A DNA stretch of 64,000 bases from Tetracladium setigerum. Its lineage: Eukaryota; Ascomycota; Leotiomycetes; Helotiales. This document shows, in pieces, positions 34,487 to 45,169 of the stretch. Numbering within the stretch: the first letter of the stretch is position 1; each line of letters starts with the position of its first letter. The translations under genes and the position numbers were made by a program. The notes under the pieces were generated by a model. That model was not told the DNA's origin. It ran no database searches and saw only the letters and a program-made list of their open reading frames with translations. The DNA lies in NCBI GenBank assembly GCA_031472005.1, contig PZJY01000001.1:310001-374000 (forward strand). The letters run 5' to 3'.

Positions 34487-35007
34487 GCCCAAACGAGATT
34501 TTCGTGGAAGTATCCAAGACAAGAGGTTGGTGAGCATGGTAGATATCCTGGTTAGGCAGCGCCGGATTTCTTCTGTGTTCCCGTGCACCAGCCGACCAAT
34601 CGAATTGCGTGCCATGTGACGTTGAGCCTCTGGGCTCACTCGCAGGAGTTCCAAGCATGGTCTGAATTGATCAACAAAAAATAGAAGGAAAATCTTTGAC
34701 TGCAGTCGATACCCAGTATGTGTGCTGTGAGAATATGTGGGATATTGCAGAACAGTAATGTCACGTCGGACGATACAACCTTGTATGCATCAGTTGAAAG
34801 AACAGGCGGAAAGCAACCGTGGACACAAACATTCGAAGAATGATGTTAGAAGAACAAGACGGAGAATCCAATTTCGTTACTTCGATTGCAAAAATAAAAT
34901 AGAGACCGATACCACCGGAACACCAGTAACTCCATATGACGGTTCCTTTGCCAAGCCGTCCCATATCAACTTCTCAAACCCAAGCGCCAACGTATTCCCC
35001 AAGGTAT
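34487..35007. other. Intergenic, HET gene promoter
   Basis: About 520 bp. An open frame extends upstream of the chosen HET start to 34654 in frame, so a longer N-terminus is possible, but it has no family character. Confidence 0.45.
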
Positions 35008-36687
35008 TCAATTCCAAAACCATCCTTTCCTTTCCGAATTTTTCTTCTCTTCCGTACCAGTCGTTGACCCTTCCTTGCATTCATTAGCGGTCCGATTCCC
35101 ATTTTCATCGCAAGCTGGGTTGTCCACGTGATTAGTGGTTGTCACGCTCTCGCGCCCATCAGCGTATCGCTTCCATACAGTAACACATGTCTCTACAGAA
35201 CCATCTTCGTGGGTGGTATGTTCTGTGGTTGTGCTTGTCGAGACGACTTTGCCTGATTCCTGCGAGACTTTTGGTGTATTCGTAGGCTGTGAATCCTCAT
35301 CGGATCTATCAAATCCTTCTAGCATAGCAACCAGGTCCTTGACCTCTTTCGCAAATTTTGATTCCATGAGCTCCTCCATAACTCGCTTTCCCCCTGACGA
35401 GTCAAAAGCCTTGAGTTGCTTTTCCACAAATCTCTCGGGATCATTGATGAGTGAATCTAGTGCTCCGGCAATCTCCGATGAAGTTGAAGCCCAGTGAAGG
35501 AATTGTTGATACATGTCATGCTCTGTTTCTGCATTATCAGAGTCATCCTCCTCGTCTGTCTTAGATTGACGGGCCGTTACATCGGGAAGAAGGTTGGCCA
35601 CTTTGCTTGATGGCGACCAGGGAAAATATGGGCCCCGTGTCTCTCGGACTTCCTGCTCTTGGAGAAGACCCTTCCCATGAATACTTCGTATCCAGGCCAT
35701 CCACCCGACACTGGGCTCTCCTCTGAATTGGTCTGGATTGAAGGTTCGGAAGTGGTTTGCGGCAAGCATCTGATGCCTAAATTGTCGTCGGTAGTACTGG
35801 AATGGATGTTTTTGGTTGCCACTGTTTATATTCCTTGTCATTCCTTCAACACTATTGACTTCCTCTTGTTCGTCCTCTTCGTCTTCTTGGTCATATAGAG
35901 TTGTTTCAATCAAATCCTCGAATGCTGCATGGTAAGGAAAAGTGTCGACTAGGTTCGAGCTGCCATTCATTTCCTTTGCTGCTTCAAGCTTGAGACGAAT
36001 GGGCGAGTATGGAGATAATAGAAGATATGGTAGTAGTGAATAGTCCGAGTGTAGTGAAGCATCTGGCCGTTCCAGGTCATTAGAAACCATCAGACGCACC
36101 GCCTCCATGTCGTTGAAAGGCTTCTGACTCTGCAAGACCAGGAAAGGGTAATATTCCGGCCGGAAAACGTTCGCATGGGCGAATTGATGAAGAATGCCCC
36201 CATCCGCTGGCGAGTCGTCCTCCGCTGTGTTCGAGTTTGACAAAAGGGCTTTGGTGACTGGGGAGAATAGTGGAATGTCCTTTCCTTCCCGAATATTGTG
36301 CGGAAAATAACTTGACATGCCGGAGTTGGGTTTTGGGTCCGGAGCAACATTGTGGTTCTGTGTTGAGCTTGTCGCGGGTGTAGTATCGTCATGCTGCCCC
36401 TCCTCACGTCGGGCGTCCTGCTCCTTCAATTGTCGCTGCTTCGCCTGCAGTTCATCCCTCTTTCGCAGATCATCATCAAAGTCGGCCCATCGAGTATTTC
36501 CCGGAGAATTGCTTGAAAGAGCAGAGGGGAGACCAATGATCCCTTGTAACAAGGTCCCGATGTGGTTGTCTGCGAACTGGCGGAACTTGATGAAGGGATT
36601 CTCTTTGCGCTCTGGAGCTGTCGGTGGTGGTGGCGACGTCGCGTTGGGAGTGTCTACATCGCGATCCTTCTCAGATGTCGGCGCCAT
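35008..36687 (-). CDS. Conserved-type hypothetical acidic protein, about 559 aa
   Basis: Function not recognised. Single exon. The start at 36687 (MAPTSEKDRDVDTPNATSPP) is preferred, though the frame is open to 36723. Residues about 25-60 hold an amphipathic segment (NPFIKFRQFADNHIGTLLQG then IIGLPSALS) that could associate with a membrane. A charged coiled stretch (LRKRDELQAKQRQLKEQDAR) follows. Mid-protein blocks are YSPYSPIRLKLEAA and an acidic run (DQEDEEDEQEEV). The Thr-rich C-terminus (EDGSVETCVTVWKRYADGRE) ends RKGWFWN. The long intact frame and clean boundaries support a real gene. Confidence 0.75.
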   Translation of the reverse strand: MAPTSEKDRDVDTPNATSPPPPTAPERKENPFIKFRQFADNHIGTLLQGIIGLPSALSSNSPGNTRWADFDDDLRKRDELQAKQRQLKEQDARREEGQHDDTTPATSSTQNHNVAPDPKPNSGMSSYFPHNIREGKDIPLFSPVTKALLSNSNTAEDDSPADGGILHQFAHANVFRPEYYPFLVLQSQKPFNDMEAVRLMVSNDLERPDASLHSDYSLLPYLLLSPYSPIRLKLEAAKEMNGSSNLVDTFPYHAAFEDLIETTLYDQEDEEDEQEEVNSVEGMTRNINSGNQKHPFQYYRRQFRHQMLAANHFRTFNPDQFRGEPSVGWMAWIRSIHGKGLLQEQEVRETRGPYFPWSPSSKVANLLPDVTARQSKTDEEDDSDNAETEHDMYQQFLHWASTSSEIAGALDSLINDPERFVEKQLKAFDSSGGKRVMEELMESKFAKEVKDLVAMLEGFDRSDEDSQPTNTPKVSQESGKVVSTSTTTEHTTHEDGSVETCVTVWKRYADGRESVTTTNHVDNPACDENGNRTANECKEGSTTGTEEKKNSERKGWFWN

Positions 36688-36965
36688 GTTGAAGGCAGAT
36701 ACCGAGCATTGGTTCCGTTGCAATTGGTGTTGGTGTTGATGAGGTTGCCGGCTCTCGTTGTTCTGTCGTTCTGTTGTTCTGTCATTCCTCGATTATCGAA
36801 GTTCGTCAATTCCCGGATGTTGGTTCCTCGGTTTGTCGATTGCAATCCTAGTACATTACAGTAGCTGCATGCAGGACGGAGGGGTACAATTATTCCCCGG
36901 TTTAGAACAACAATAAATCTTGAATTCAAGTTAGAGATTTATTATTTTGCTGATAATTTGCTTTT

Positions 36966-37002
<37 letters not shown>

Positions 37003-37292
37003 ATTAAACCTTCGTTACAATGAACGTCCCTGTTGTGATGGTGAGGTAAGTACCCAGCGTCTGTCTCCTTCTTGGCGAATATATGAGGAATGAAAGCATC
37101 GGTCGAGTTGCCAGCACTCAACAAATTGACTGTGAAGAATACTAAAGGCACGTAGGAAGTGTCTGCTGTTTCCGCACTAGATAAAGTATCTAATCCATCT
37201 ATTTTATGTGTATGCATGCACTTACTGCTTGTTAAATATTAATAGTATTATGAAATTCAACTATGTATTATCGCTTATTGTAGCTCATACCC
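36688..37292. other. Intergenic with CT microsatellite
   Basis: About 600 bp between two minus-strand genes. It holds a (CT)n/(TC)n tract at about 36966-36996 followed by a T-run, and no gene. Confidence 0.5.
36966..36996. repeat. (CT)n microsatellite
   Basis: About 14 CT units are directly visible, in the likely promoter region of the 35-kb hypothetical gene. Confidence 0.95.
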
Positions 37293-38538
37293 CTATGTTC
37301 TTCGAGCCGCCAGAATCGCATCTTTCCGCTCTCGGATACGCCTCTCCTCGTCCTCCAAATACCTCAACTCGACATCCTCCATCGTGGCAGCAGGAGGAAT
37401 CGCACTGACAGGCTCATGTGCAGTTGTGCTCATGTTAAAATCTCCCGGTGTTCTGGGAATTGGCTTCCTGCTAACAACCGACTGGGACGACTTCTGTACC
37501 AACGCACTCTTTGCCTGATCGTGCGGCAGTTCATGAAATTGCTGCACCTGAAAACCCGGAAGCTCACTTTTCTGGGCAGATTGGCCATCGAGCTCGCTGT
37601 GGTGATACCTACGAACTGGCTGAAAGCCTTGCTCTCCTGTGACGACTTCTTTATCATTGTACGTCCCGTTGTCTTCAGGGGCTGCTGAGCCGCCAGCTGT
37701 CTTAGTGGCCTTTCGTCGCCGAAGAAAACAAAACAGGCCCATTATAAGTGCGAGAACTACGATTGCACTTCCAATCCCAATTCCAGCTTTAGCGCCTGTT
37801 GATAGAGAAGACCCAGCATCAATCTGGTTGGTAGAAGTGTTGGTAGAGGACGCACTACTGGTGGAAGCACTTGTGCCGGTCTGGCTTCCACTTGCGATCG
37901 ATGTGGGAATGCTGATATCAGATCCTGGAACATGCTCTACGAATGCTGGCGCGGAGAATGCGCCTGGAGCTCCAATGCCGCCTGGGGTGTAGCCGGTTGG
38001 AAAAAGGGTCAGGTCCGAGGGAGCATACACGACGTGGATAGCAAACTGGACCGCACGACCAGGTCCTACAATTCCAGCGGTACAACCTCCTCCCACGTAG
38101 AGGCAGTCGATAGACACTGATGTAGTGCGGGAAGAAGTGCAGTATGAATCATCAATGTCGAGTTGGTCGTAGAATCTAGCGCCAAAAACGTTCATGTCAG
38201 CCGATGCCTCCTCATTGGCAGAAGAGCTCGACGACAGGGGGCAGCCCAAGGGTTTACTTTACTCACGAGGGACAACAGGCTGCGGTCACCAAGCTTCTGG
38301 TTGTTGATACAATCGCTGTTGTGTAGCCACCTGGGCACATTCCTGGGCTGAATGTGCCATATGAATAAGGCAACGACGTTTTATATGGGTAGCACTCGTC
38401 GATATGATCATAATTGATCGTCGTCGTCTGGCCGCTACCGAAACTGTCGGGCCATGCGGTGCCAGTCAAGCCTTTCGAATAACAAGACGGGGCGGGTGTG
38501 AAGGCCGTGGTCAAACCGCTTGTTGTATAAGTCGTCAT
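37293..38538 (-). CDS. Single-pass surface protein with Ser/Thr-rich stalk, 384 aa
   Basis: Exons 38538..38267 and 38175..37293. The Cys-containing ectodomain (about residues 1-165) starts MTTYTTSGLTTAFTPAPSC and includes CCPS at the splice junction. A Ser/Thr stalk (TGTSASTSSASSTNTSTN) is followed by one transmembrane helix (AGIGIGSAIVVLALIMGLFCF) flanked by RRRK. The cytosolic tail ends in a charged coil (LEDEERRIRERKDAILAARR). The layout is like fungal Mid2/Wsc-type wall sensors or related unknown surface proteins. No classical signal peptide is visible, so insertion may rely on the helix, or a 5' exon may be missing. The intron acceptor at 38176 is the best of several. Confidence 0.75.
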
Positions 38539-38829
38539 TTGTGAGGTTTTATCGGATGATTTGGAAGAGATTCATTCAGAAAATTAGAAGAAGAGCCTCG
38601 AAAAGGTTCGATGGCGTCGCGGGGCAGGAGTCTCCTTTTCAACGGATGCGGCTGAGAATGCCGAAGCAAATGCCAAGTATTGGTGGCTTCATGATCCAAC
38701 TTCTGCGCCCTCGAAAGGACCAATAATTGGGAGTTTGGAGCTCTTGTCATTCGTTGTGCATCTTGCCGGGAATGGTGATGCTCATGGGCAGAATCTCTCT
38801 CACAGCCACCCGCACCCTTCTACACGACG
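38539..38829. promoter_or_regulatory. Divergent promoter, surface protein / DUF3431 gene
   Basis: About 290 bp between start codons; no specific motif recognised. Confidence 0.4.
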
Positions 38830-39909
38830 ATGATGAAAAGAGTGCGGTCAAAGTACAAGCTTCGACAAAGCTATCGTCAGCTGATCATAGTCGCGATTGC
38901 AATCACTTTCACAATTTACTATCTAACCTACCGCGAACCACATTCAACCGCCGACCAAAATGCTATCCTACCGATCAACCACCACCAGAACTTCGGCCAC
39001 GAGAAACTCTCAGACGCTGTCTCCAACGTGACGCTGGTGGTGGCCAGCACATCTTCAGAAGACATAACTTGGATCACCTCCAACTTCCCATATACCGCGG
39101 CTGCCATCTATGTCGTTGATAAAGATGACCCACTTTCTTCCTTCAAAACGCCGATAAACAAGGGCAACGAGGCAATGGTCTACCTGACATACATCATCGA
39201 CGCTTACAACGACCTCCCGGATATCGCAATTTTCACCCATGCCCATCTTCAGTCCAAGCATACGGATGACCTTCTTGGAAATTCCATCGTCGAGTCACTC
39301 CAACGACTTCGTCTTGACAAGATCAAAAGCGATCACTACTTCAACTTGCGATGCAACTGGAAGCCTGGAGGATGTCCACGCTACCTCAATTTACACGATC
39401 CAACACGCTCGACTTTCGAAGGGAGCGATGAAGCGCAGGTGCTGAAGAAAGCATGGGCGGAATTATTCCCGGACTCAAAAGAAGTGCCCGAATGGGTCAG
39501 TCAACCCTACGGCGCGCAGTTCGCCACGACGAGGGAAGCAGTTCGTAGAATTCCATTGCAGAGCTGGGTTCGGTGGAGGGAGTGGCTGATCAACACCAAG
39601 CTGTCCGACTACCATTCCGGACGAGTGTGGGAATACACTTGGCAGTATGTCCTTGCGGGAGAGGCAACCTTCTGTCCAGATATGTATCAGTGCTATTGTG
39701 AAGGATATGGTGTGTGCTTCGGCTCGGACGAGGCATTTCGAGAGTGGAATAAGCGGGGAGAAAAATTGGAAGAGGATTTCTCGAGGTATTTATTGGCACA
39801 GGCAACTCGATCGGAGTCATTAACAATAAAGATGAAGTTGGTGAAAGAACGAGCCGCTTTGGGCGCAATCTTGAAGGAGGCAAAAGGTAGAGGTGATGAT
39901 GGTCTTTAG
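38830..39909 (+). CDS. DUF3431-type protein, type II membrane, 359 aa
   Basis: Single exon. A basic N-terminus (MMKRVRSKYKLRQSYRQ) precedes one transmembrane segment (LIIVAIAITFTIYYLTY), giving a type II, likely Golgi/secretory topology. The lumenal domain has the blocks VVASTSSEDITWI, IYVVDKDD, NKGNEAMVYLTYIIDAYNDL and IAIFTHAHLQS, then PYGAQFATTREAVRRIP and YTWQYVLAGEATFCP. These fit the fungal DUF3431 family, which is distantly glycosyltransferase-like; the biochemical role is unknown. Either of two adjacent ATGs may start it. Confidence 0.85.
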   Translation: MMKRVRSKYKLRQSYRQLIIVAIAITFTIYYLTYREPHSTADQNAILPINHHQNFGHEKLSDAVSNVTLVVASTSSEDITWITSNFPYTAAAIYVVDKDDPLSSFKTPINKGNEAMVYLTYIIDAYNDLPDIAIFTHAHLQSKHTDDLLGNSIVESLQRLRLDKIKSDHYFNLRCNWKPGGCPRYLNLHDPTRSTFEGSDEAQVLKKAWAELFPDSKEVPEWVSQPYGAQFATTREAVRRIPLQSWVRWREWLINTKLSDYHSGRVWEYTWQYVLAGEATFCPDMYQCYCEGYGVCFGSDEAFREWNKRGEKLEEDFSRYLLAQATRSESLTIKMKLVKERAALGAILKEAKGRGDDGL

Positions 39910-40795
39910 AGGTAGGATAGTGGGCTTGAGAAAATTACTGCTTCACGCTTGTATCGGGTTGAAGACAGATGATACGGAGGTACACATTACAACACCTCGC
40001 AACTCTACTTTGTCCTTCTCCGCTCCCTCTTGACCTCCCATTGCTTTATTTAGTCGAACATAACATTGATCTCCTTCTGTACAGTACTCTCTCATCTACC
40101 CTTTTTGGGCAGCAACTCTATTAATATCCCGAGTCTAGTTGGTGTACAACTTATTTGCATCCTACTAACATACTAGTCCGATTCTTCACCATATTAAAAA
40201 CAGATTTGTATATAGAGTAGCAGGTTGGAAAGGGTCTGGCCTGCTATTAATAGTAGCGAGACGAGAGAAGATGAGAGTACGTAGGTAGGTACTGTAGCTA
40301 GGAGAGAGAAGTTGCCGTATCTGCCTAATAAGTACCTGTCTACCTTTACCTAAGGTACTTACGATTAAGTTTGCTTAATGTGGTAAAAACTTTGGTAGCT
40401 CGAACCGGTCGGCGCAATAGCTCCAGCCCTCGGCCTATAACAAGTACCTGAGGTCACGTGTCTATAGTATTCGACAAGGAAGAGCTTCAAGTCGCTGTAC
40501 TCTAGCCGTATTCGCACAAGCGCCCATTACCTCTCTCACCCCACCAAATGGCCGCCAACCACAGACGGGGAGACAAAGAAAGTGACAAGAGAACTGACAC
40601 TTCATCCCGCATGAAAATTGACAAAATATCAACAGCATCTGCCAGCATCGGCATGAAATCACGGACCAGTGACACGGCTCTTTCTCAACACTGCGCATAC
40701 CGACGGGGGGCGAAGTTCTCACCTACGCATCGACCCTAACAATGTGGTGGCATCTCCATTGACCAGATCCAGAGATCCAGAGATCCACAAACAAC
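39910..40795. other. Intergenic with GTAGGTAGGTA-type low-complexity sequence
   Basis: About 890 bp. Between 40270 and 40370 it has repeated TAGGTA/TACCTA motifs, common in ascomycete intergenic DNA. No gene recognised. Confidence 0.45.
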
Positions 40796-42166
40796 ATGGC
40801 ATACATGATGGCAGCGGCAGAATCCTCAACAGCGGCGCCGTTGCCAATGGGGCTACCAGACTTTGCTCCCACCCAAAAGGACGGAAAGACCGCTCATTCT
40901 GCCCCGGATTCGAATAGAAGGCATTCCTTACCATCCCACTTCCTCCCCACGAGTCTCTCGAGCAGAAACGGTCCCAGTACAAGTGCCAGTCCGAGTCTTG
41001 TTGAGTCTGAGGAGGCTGCCAGAGGCGAACATATTCTCGATCAAGCCAGTGTTGCGAATCGAATATCTGCCCTTCGACAGCTCAACGGAGCCACTCGATC
41101 CGGTCATCGATATGCGAAGTCAACAGGAGCACGGAACAGCACGTTCAGTCAGCCGGTAATCGTGCGAACATACTCGGGAACCATTCGGCCTCGATCACAA
41201 CAGAGGGATATCATTACGGTCAAGAAAGAGAACGGAATGGCGACCAAGTCAACCAACAAGGTGGATCTGAAGCTTCCACCCATTGAGGCATTTAGTTTCA
41301 AGGGAATCATGGATGAAATTCGACATGGAGTTACAGAGGACTTGGAAAGAATTGCCGAGATATGTGCAAGAAGCAAGTACAGTCTGAGCAATCAATATGA
41401 GGTACACATGCCGCCACATGGGCGTGGCGAGCCGATCATACAAACGGGGGCCTCGGGCTCAAGCACAAACGGTGCAGGACCAACATTACAGGCAATTGGG
41501 TCGGACGATGAGCAGCCACGTTATCAGAGATCAAGAGGTGGGAGGAAGGCCAGATCTGCAGCATATGGGACACTTGAGACGATAATGTCAACGTCAAGGT
41601 CGTCGGACGAAGACAATTCCACGAAGAAGCCCGCAGCTGAAATTGCAGAAGAGGTTCGAGGAAGAGCAACCCGGAAGGCGCTACTACTATCGAAGGATGT
41701 CCAAGAATCTGCTATCGATGTTGAATCGGGTCCCCGTCGACCAGCTAAGCATGTTCGATCTAAGTCTGCTTCGTTTGCATCAATGATGATTGATAGTGCA
41801 CATGCTTCCAAGACACCGGCAGGTTCTCAACTAGTATCACCTACTTCTTTGATAAGCGAGCCCGCACGTCCGCAGACATCAACTACAATCGAGATGGAGA
41901 ACCCTCCAGCTTTTGGAACTAAACTGAATGGGACCACTTCCCTCCGAGTGTCAACCTCCAAGCCTGCCATGATTCGTAATGAGTCAAGTCCTTCGACTAT
42001 CAGGCCAGGTGTTGGTAATCTGCCGACGATCTTCGAAAACATCAATTCATGGCTTCCGTGGACCAAACGGCAAGAAAGTGTTTCTCACGCAGAAGGAAGC
42101 CTGCGACATTTGTTGAAGTCGGCGGAAACCGACAGGAAGGGCAAACAAGTCGATCGGACTGGCTGA
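40796..42166 (+). CDS. Hypothetical Ser-rich, largely disordered protein, 456 aa
   Basis: Not recognised beyond a conserved-looking core. Single exon, start 40796. The N- and C-terminal thirds are Ser/Thr/Pro/Arg-rich and low-complexity. A compact middle segment (about residues 155-205, KVDLKLPPIEAFSFKGIMDE to ICARSKYSLSNQYEVHMPPH) contains an amphipathic helix and is the best candidate domain. A C-terminal block NLPTIFENINSWLPWTKRQE is also aromatic and possibly conserved. Basic patches (SRGGRKARS) could direct it to the nucleus. Confidence 0.7.
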   Translation: MAYMMAAAESSTAAPLPMGLPDFAPTQKDGKTAHSAPDSNRRHSLPSHFLPTSLSSRNGPSTSASPSLVESEEAARGEHILDQASVANRISALRQLNGATRSGHRYAKSTGARNSTFSQPVIVRTYSGTIRPRSQQRDIITVKKENGMATKSTNKVDLKLPPIEAFSFKGIMDEIRHGVTEDLERIAEICARSKYSLSNQYEVHMPPHGRGEPIIQTGASGSSTNGAGPTLQAIGSDDEQPRYQRSRGGRKARSAAYGTLETIMSTSRSSDEDNSTKKPAAEIAEEVRGRATRKALLLSKDVQESAIDVESGPRRPAKHVRSKSASFASMMIDSAHASKTPAGSQLVSPTSLISEPARPQTSTTIEMENPPAFGTKLNGTTSLRVSTSKPAMIRNESSPSTIRPGVGNLPTIFENINSWLPWTKRQESVSHAEGSLRHLLKSAETDRKGKQVDRTG

Positions 42167-43454
42167 TTTGGCGATTCATCAAAGGGATTGGGAACAAAAA
42201 TGTCCCAGAAAACAAAAAGTAAGGGAGTCATTCATCTCCAGTACCATATCAGCTGACTGACTGGCTATACTCTATTCAGCAATATGCATATCTCTGTTGC
42301 ACGTTGCAACGAGTTCATCGTTTCCAAATCGAATCCAAATCGTTTCCGTGGCCTCCATTACAATTCGTTCGAGGTCATGTGATGTATTCGTCTGGGCGAA
42401 TACTCCCACCCATAACGAGTGCGATGGTCGACTTCTCGGATTATATCGCAGCGTCATATGCTTTTAATCCGACCAAATAGTAGCAATGGTAGATGCAAGT
42501 CCTCTTCCTGAACTCAACAGTGAACTTTGTCTAACTTTCGTTTAGGGAAATGTTGGAGAAGTGTTCTCCTCTGCCAGAGCCTGACTTCAGTTCCAAGTGG
42601 CCATCCAACTGGCTGGGAGCGGCATTCATAACTTCTCGAGTTTGCGCCAATGCAGAGCGGTACAGCATACCATATTCCAAGAAACATGCCACAAGCAAAT
42701 ACGAGAAAAGTGAACGAATGAAACCAACGATTGGAACAGTGCATCATTCATTGCAAGCCGACAGCTCAATTGCGAGCTGACCTCAGAGATAGTAATTGAA
42801 ATTTGAAAGAGGTAGCTGTGAACATGATAGCAGAGCTTGCTATCAGTTGATGAGTCCCGCAGAGTTTGTACGTCTCTGCAAGGAGCATGGAACAGCTGCC
42901 TCGAGGACATCAACTCTCACTTAGGACTGTCTCTTGCATCGGCGAGCGCCTACGGCTGAGCGCTAGGGCATCAATGCACTTGGGCTCATGCCTTTGATCG
43001 GTTAACACGTCAACAAGACTAACAATACGCTGGGCCTGATCCTACTCCAAGACATGAAACCAACAGTCTCGTCTCTAAGAAAGACATAGCATGTCTTTTG
43101 ACACTTGTTCTGGCAACGGGCTTTCTCGGTGGTTTGACTTCTGAGACCGCATCGATCCTCAATTCGGTTATCTGGCAGCTACTTCGGAAACAAACTGATT
43201 CCCATTGTAGAGGGGAAATTATATCAGTGGTATTTGGTCCCGCCGTCTCCTGGTCCTGTGTTGTCCCATTAAGCTATTTTCTGTCGTCAATCACGGCTAC
43301 ACCTCACCTGTACTTGCCCTATACCGCTTCATCAAATTGTTTCTCTGCCAAAAACTCCGAGTACGTCCCACCTTACTATTTTTACGGCGCAATCTCATTC
43401 ATCAGCTTATGCCGCATTTTGACAGAGCTTATGATCTAGCATTCAATAATTACC
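42167..43454. other. Intergenic, no supported gene
   Basis: About 1.3 kb. An open frame at 43098-43439 codes a hydrophobic 113-aa sequence without recognisable motif. It could be a non-coding shadow or a diverged small membrane protein. Confidence 0.4.
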
Positions 43455-44381
43455 ATGATGACACCTCGTCTTCTGAAAATAGCGACATGTGATGAGAACT
43501 GGTCATATCCCTGTGGTGACGGCGAAGATCCCCTCCCAGGTTCATACACCATGCAGTCCGAACCTCCGGCGTATGGAGTTGCATTGAGTAGCAAGCTATG
43601 GCCACCTGACAAGTACCGCCTGATGGTGTGTTTTCTCGATGGTAGTTTCGAGGACCAATGCACGGTTGCGAATTTTGTCAACATCCCTTACAACGCGATT
43701 CCTATGAGGATACGATTCGAATTCTCTAACAGAGATGATGTCCGCCCCTCTGACATCCGCATTTCCTTCACAGGTCTGAGTAGATGCATTGTTGGGCGTG
43801 CCGCTGAGTTATATCTCAATCAGCCAACAATGTGGCTCGACCTAAAACCATCGGAGCATTTGAGCAAAATGGAAAACGAATTGCGTACGCAAGGAACTGT
43901 GTTGCACGAGTTTGGCCATGCTTTAGGCATGGGTCACGAGCACCAGCACCCTGACTTCAAATGCGACTGGAATTTCAAAGTGATCGCAGCATCATCCGGC
44001 CATAGTAGTGAAGTACTACGCAACAGCTACAAGAGGCTTGATCCCGACTCGGTGACGCTTTCAACCTACAATAGCAAGTCCATCATGCACTATCCCATCG
44101 AGAGGGGTGAGACCTTCAGCCATTCCACGGTTGTCCCCTACAACTACGTTATTTCAGAAGGTGACAAAAGCTTCTTGATGGATCTTTACCCAATAAATCA
44201 GCCAGAACCACGGCGAATCGGGATTTCAATGGGGATTTCTTTATTACTCGCCGCTGCAGCGGCACTGGCTGGGTTTAGGGGAATGGTTTTGTTAAAAATT
44301 GAGTGCTCCAAATCATTACGGTTCAATGGCGATGGTATTGGGACGGTCTATCGCTCTGGGTTTACACAAATTTGGGATTAG
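43455..44381 (+). CDS. Metzincin-type zinc metalloprotease (M12-like), 308 aa
   Basis: Single exon. The zinc site VLHEFGHALGMGHEHQHP has the HExxHxxGxxH core (about residue 150), and a Met-turn follows (KSIMHYPI), the metzincin hallmark. Upstream, DIRISFTGLSRCIVGR fits the sheet before the active site of fungal M12A-like proteases. Near the C-terminus is a hydrophobic helix (ISMGISLLLAAAAALAGF). No signal peptide is visible at the chosen start, so secretion is uncertain or a 5' exon is missing. The short tail after the helix may be partly out of the conserved part. Confidence 0.85.
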   Translation: MMTPRLLKIATCDENWSYPCGDGEDPLPGSYTMQSEPPAYGVALSSKLWPPDKYRLMVCFLDGSFEDQCTVANFVNIPYNAIPMRIRFEFSNRDDVRPSDIRISFTGLSRCIVGRAAELYLNQPTMWLDLKPSEHLSKMENELRTQGTVLHEFGHALGMGHEHQHPDFKCDWNFKVIAASSGHSSEVLRNSYKRLDPDSVTLSTYNSKSIMHYPIERGETFSHSTVVPYNYVISEGDKSFLMDLYPINQPEPRRIGISMGISLLLAAAAALAGFRGMVLLKIECSKSLRFNGDGIGTVYRSGFTQIWD

Positions 44382-45169
44382 GCGCTCTTGAAAAAACAAA
44401 GTCAGAGGACAGACGGCATTTTGGTGGGGTTGGGATTCAGGAGTTGCGAATGCGATTGTGAAAGGTGGATTTTCGAGGTCTCGCATCTGCGAAAAGCTAT
44501 TTCGACCTAATTTACCCCATCTCGAGATCTTCCAAGGCGTTTTTATTGTGATCTCTTTTCTGATCTGATCGATCATTTAGAAGGTAGAGATCGCCACCGT
44601 TTGTACCATATCATCCGATGCTCACAAGTTTTATTTCAACAAGAGAGTCAGTCCCATTCGATGTTGTCAGTTGACGAATTCGGATAGCAAGCAGGTATTT
44701 TTGGATCTATTTTCTTGCACAAGACTCAGAGACGTGATTGCATGCGATAAAGTGAGGCCCTCGACACTAATTTTTTTGGTCTTTTTTTTAATCTTATACC
44801 AGATGATATTAAAGCATTAGTCCTTGTACTTTTTATTAGTTTCCTAACTACTAGGTGTGAACAGAGTTACCAACTTGCCGGGACCAACGACTTGGATGCC
44901 AAGGCCCCGCCGGTCACTTGGCACCCCTTTCTAACAGCTTATTACAACCTCCATTCAGCCATTGAACATACAACATCAACCCATAACCCCGTTAGGAATC
45001 AAGTAGATTCTGATAATACGACAGGGCCTTTGTCTTGGTGGGATCATCCAAAACACAGAAGAATAGCACCAACCGTCCCCTCCCTCCTCGGGTTCTCAAT
45101 TGAACGACATCGCGTCTCGCTACCTTCCTGTCTTCTAGTGGTATCTCGGCAATTGTTACTCTGATAATT
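44382..45169. other. Intergenic, upstream of BTB cluster
   Basis: About 790 bp. T-rich tracts near 44770-44840; no gene recognised. Confidence 0.45.
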
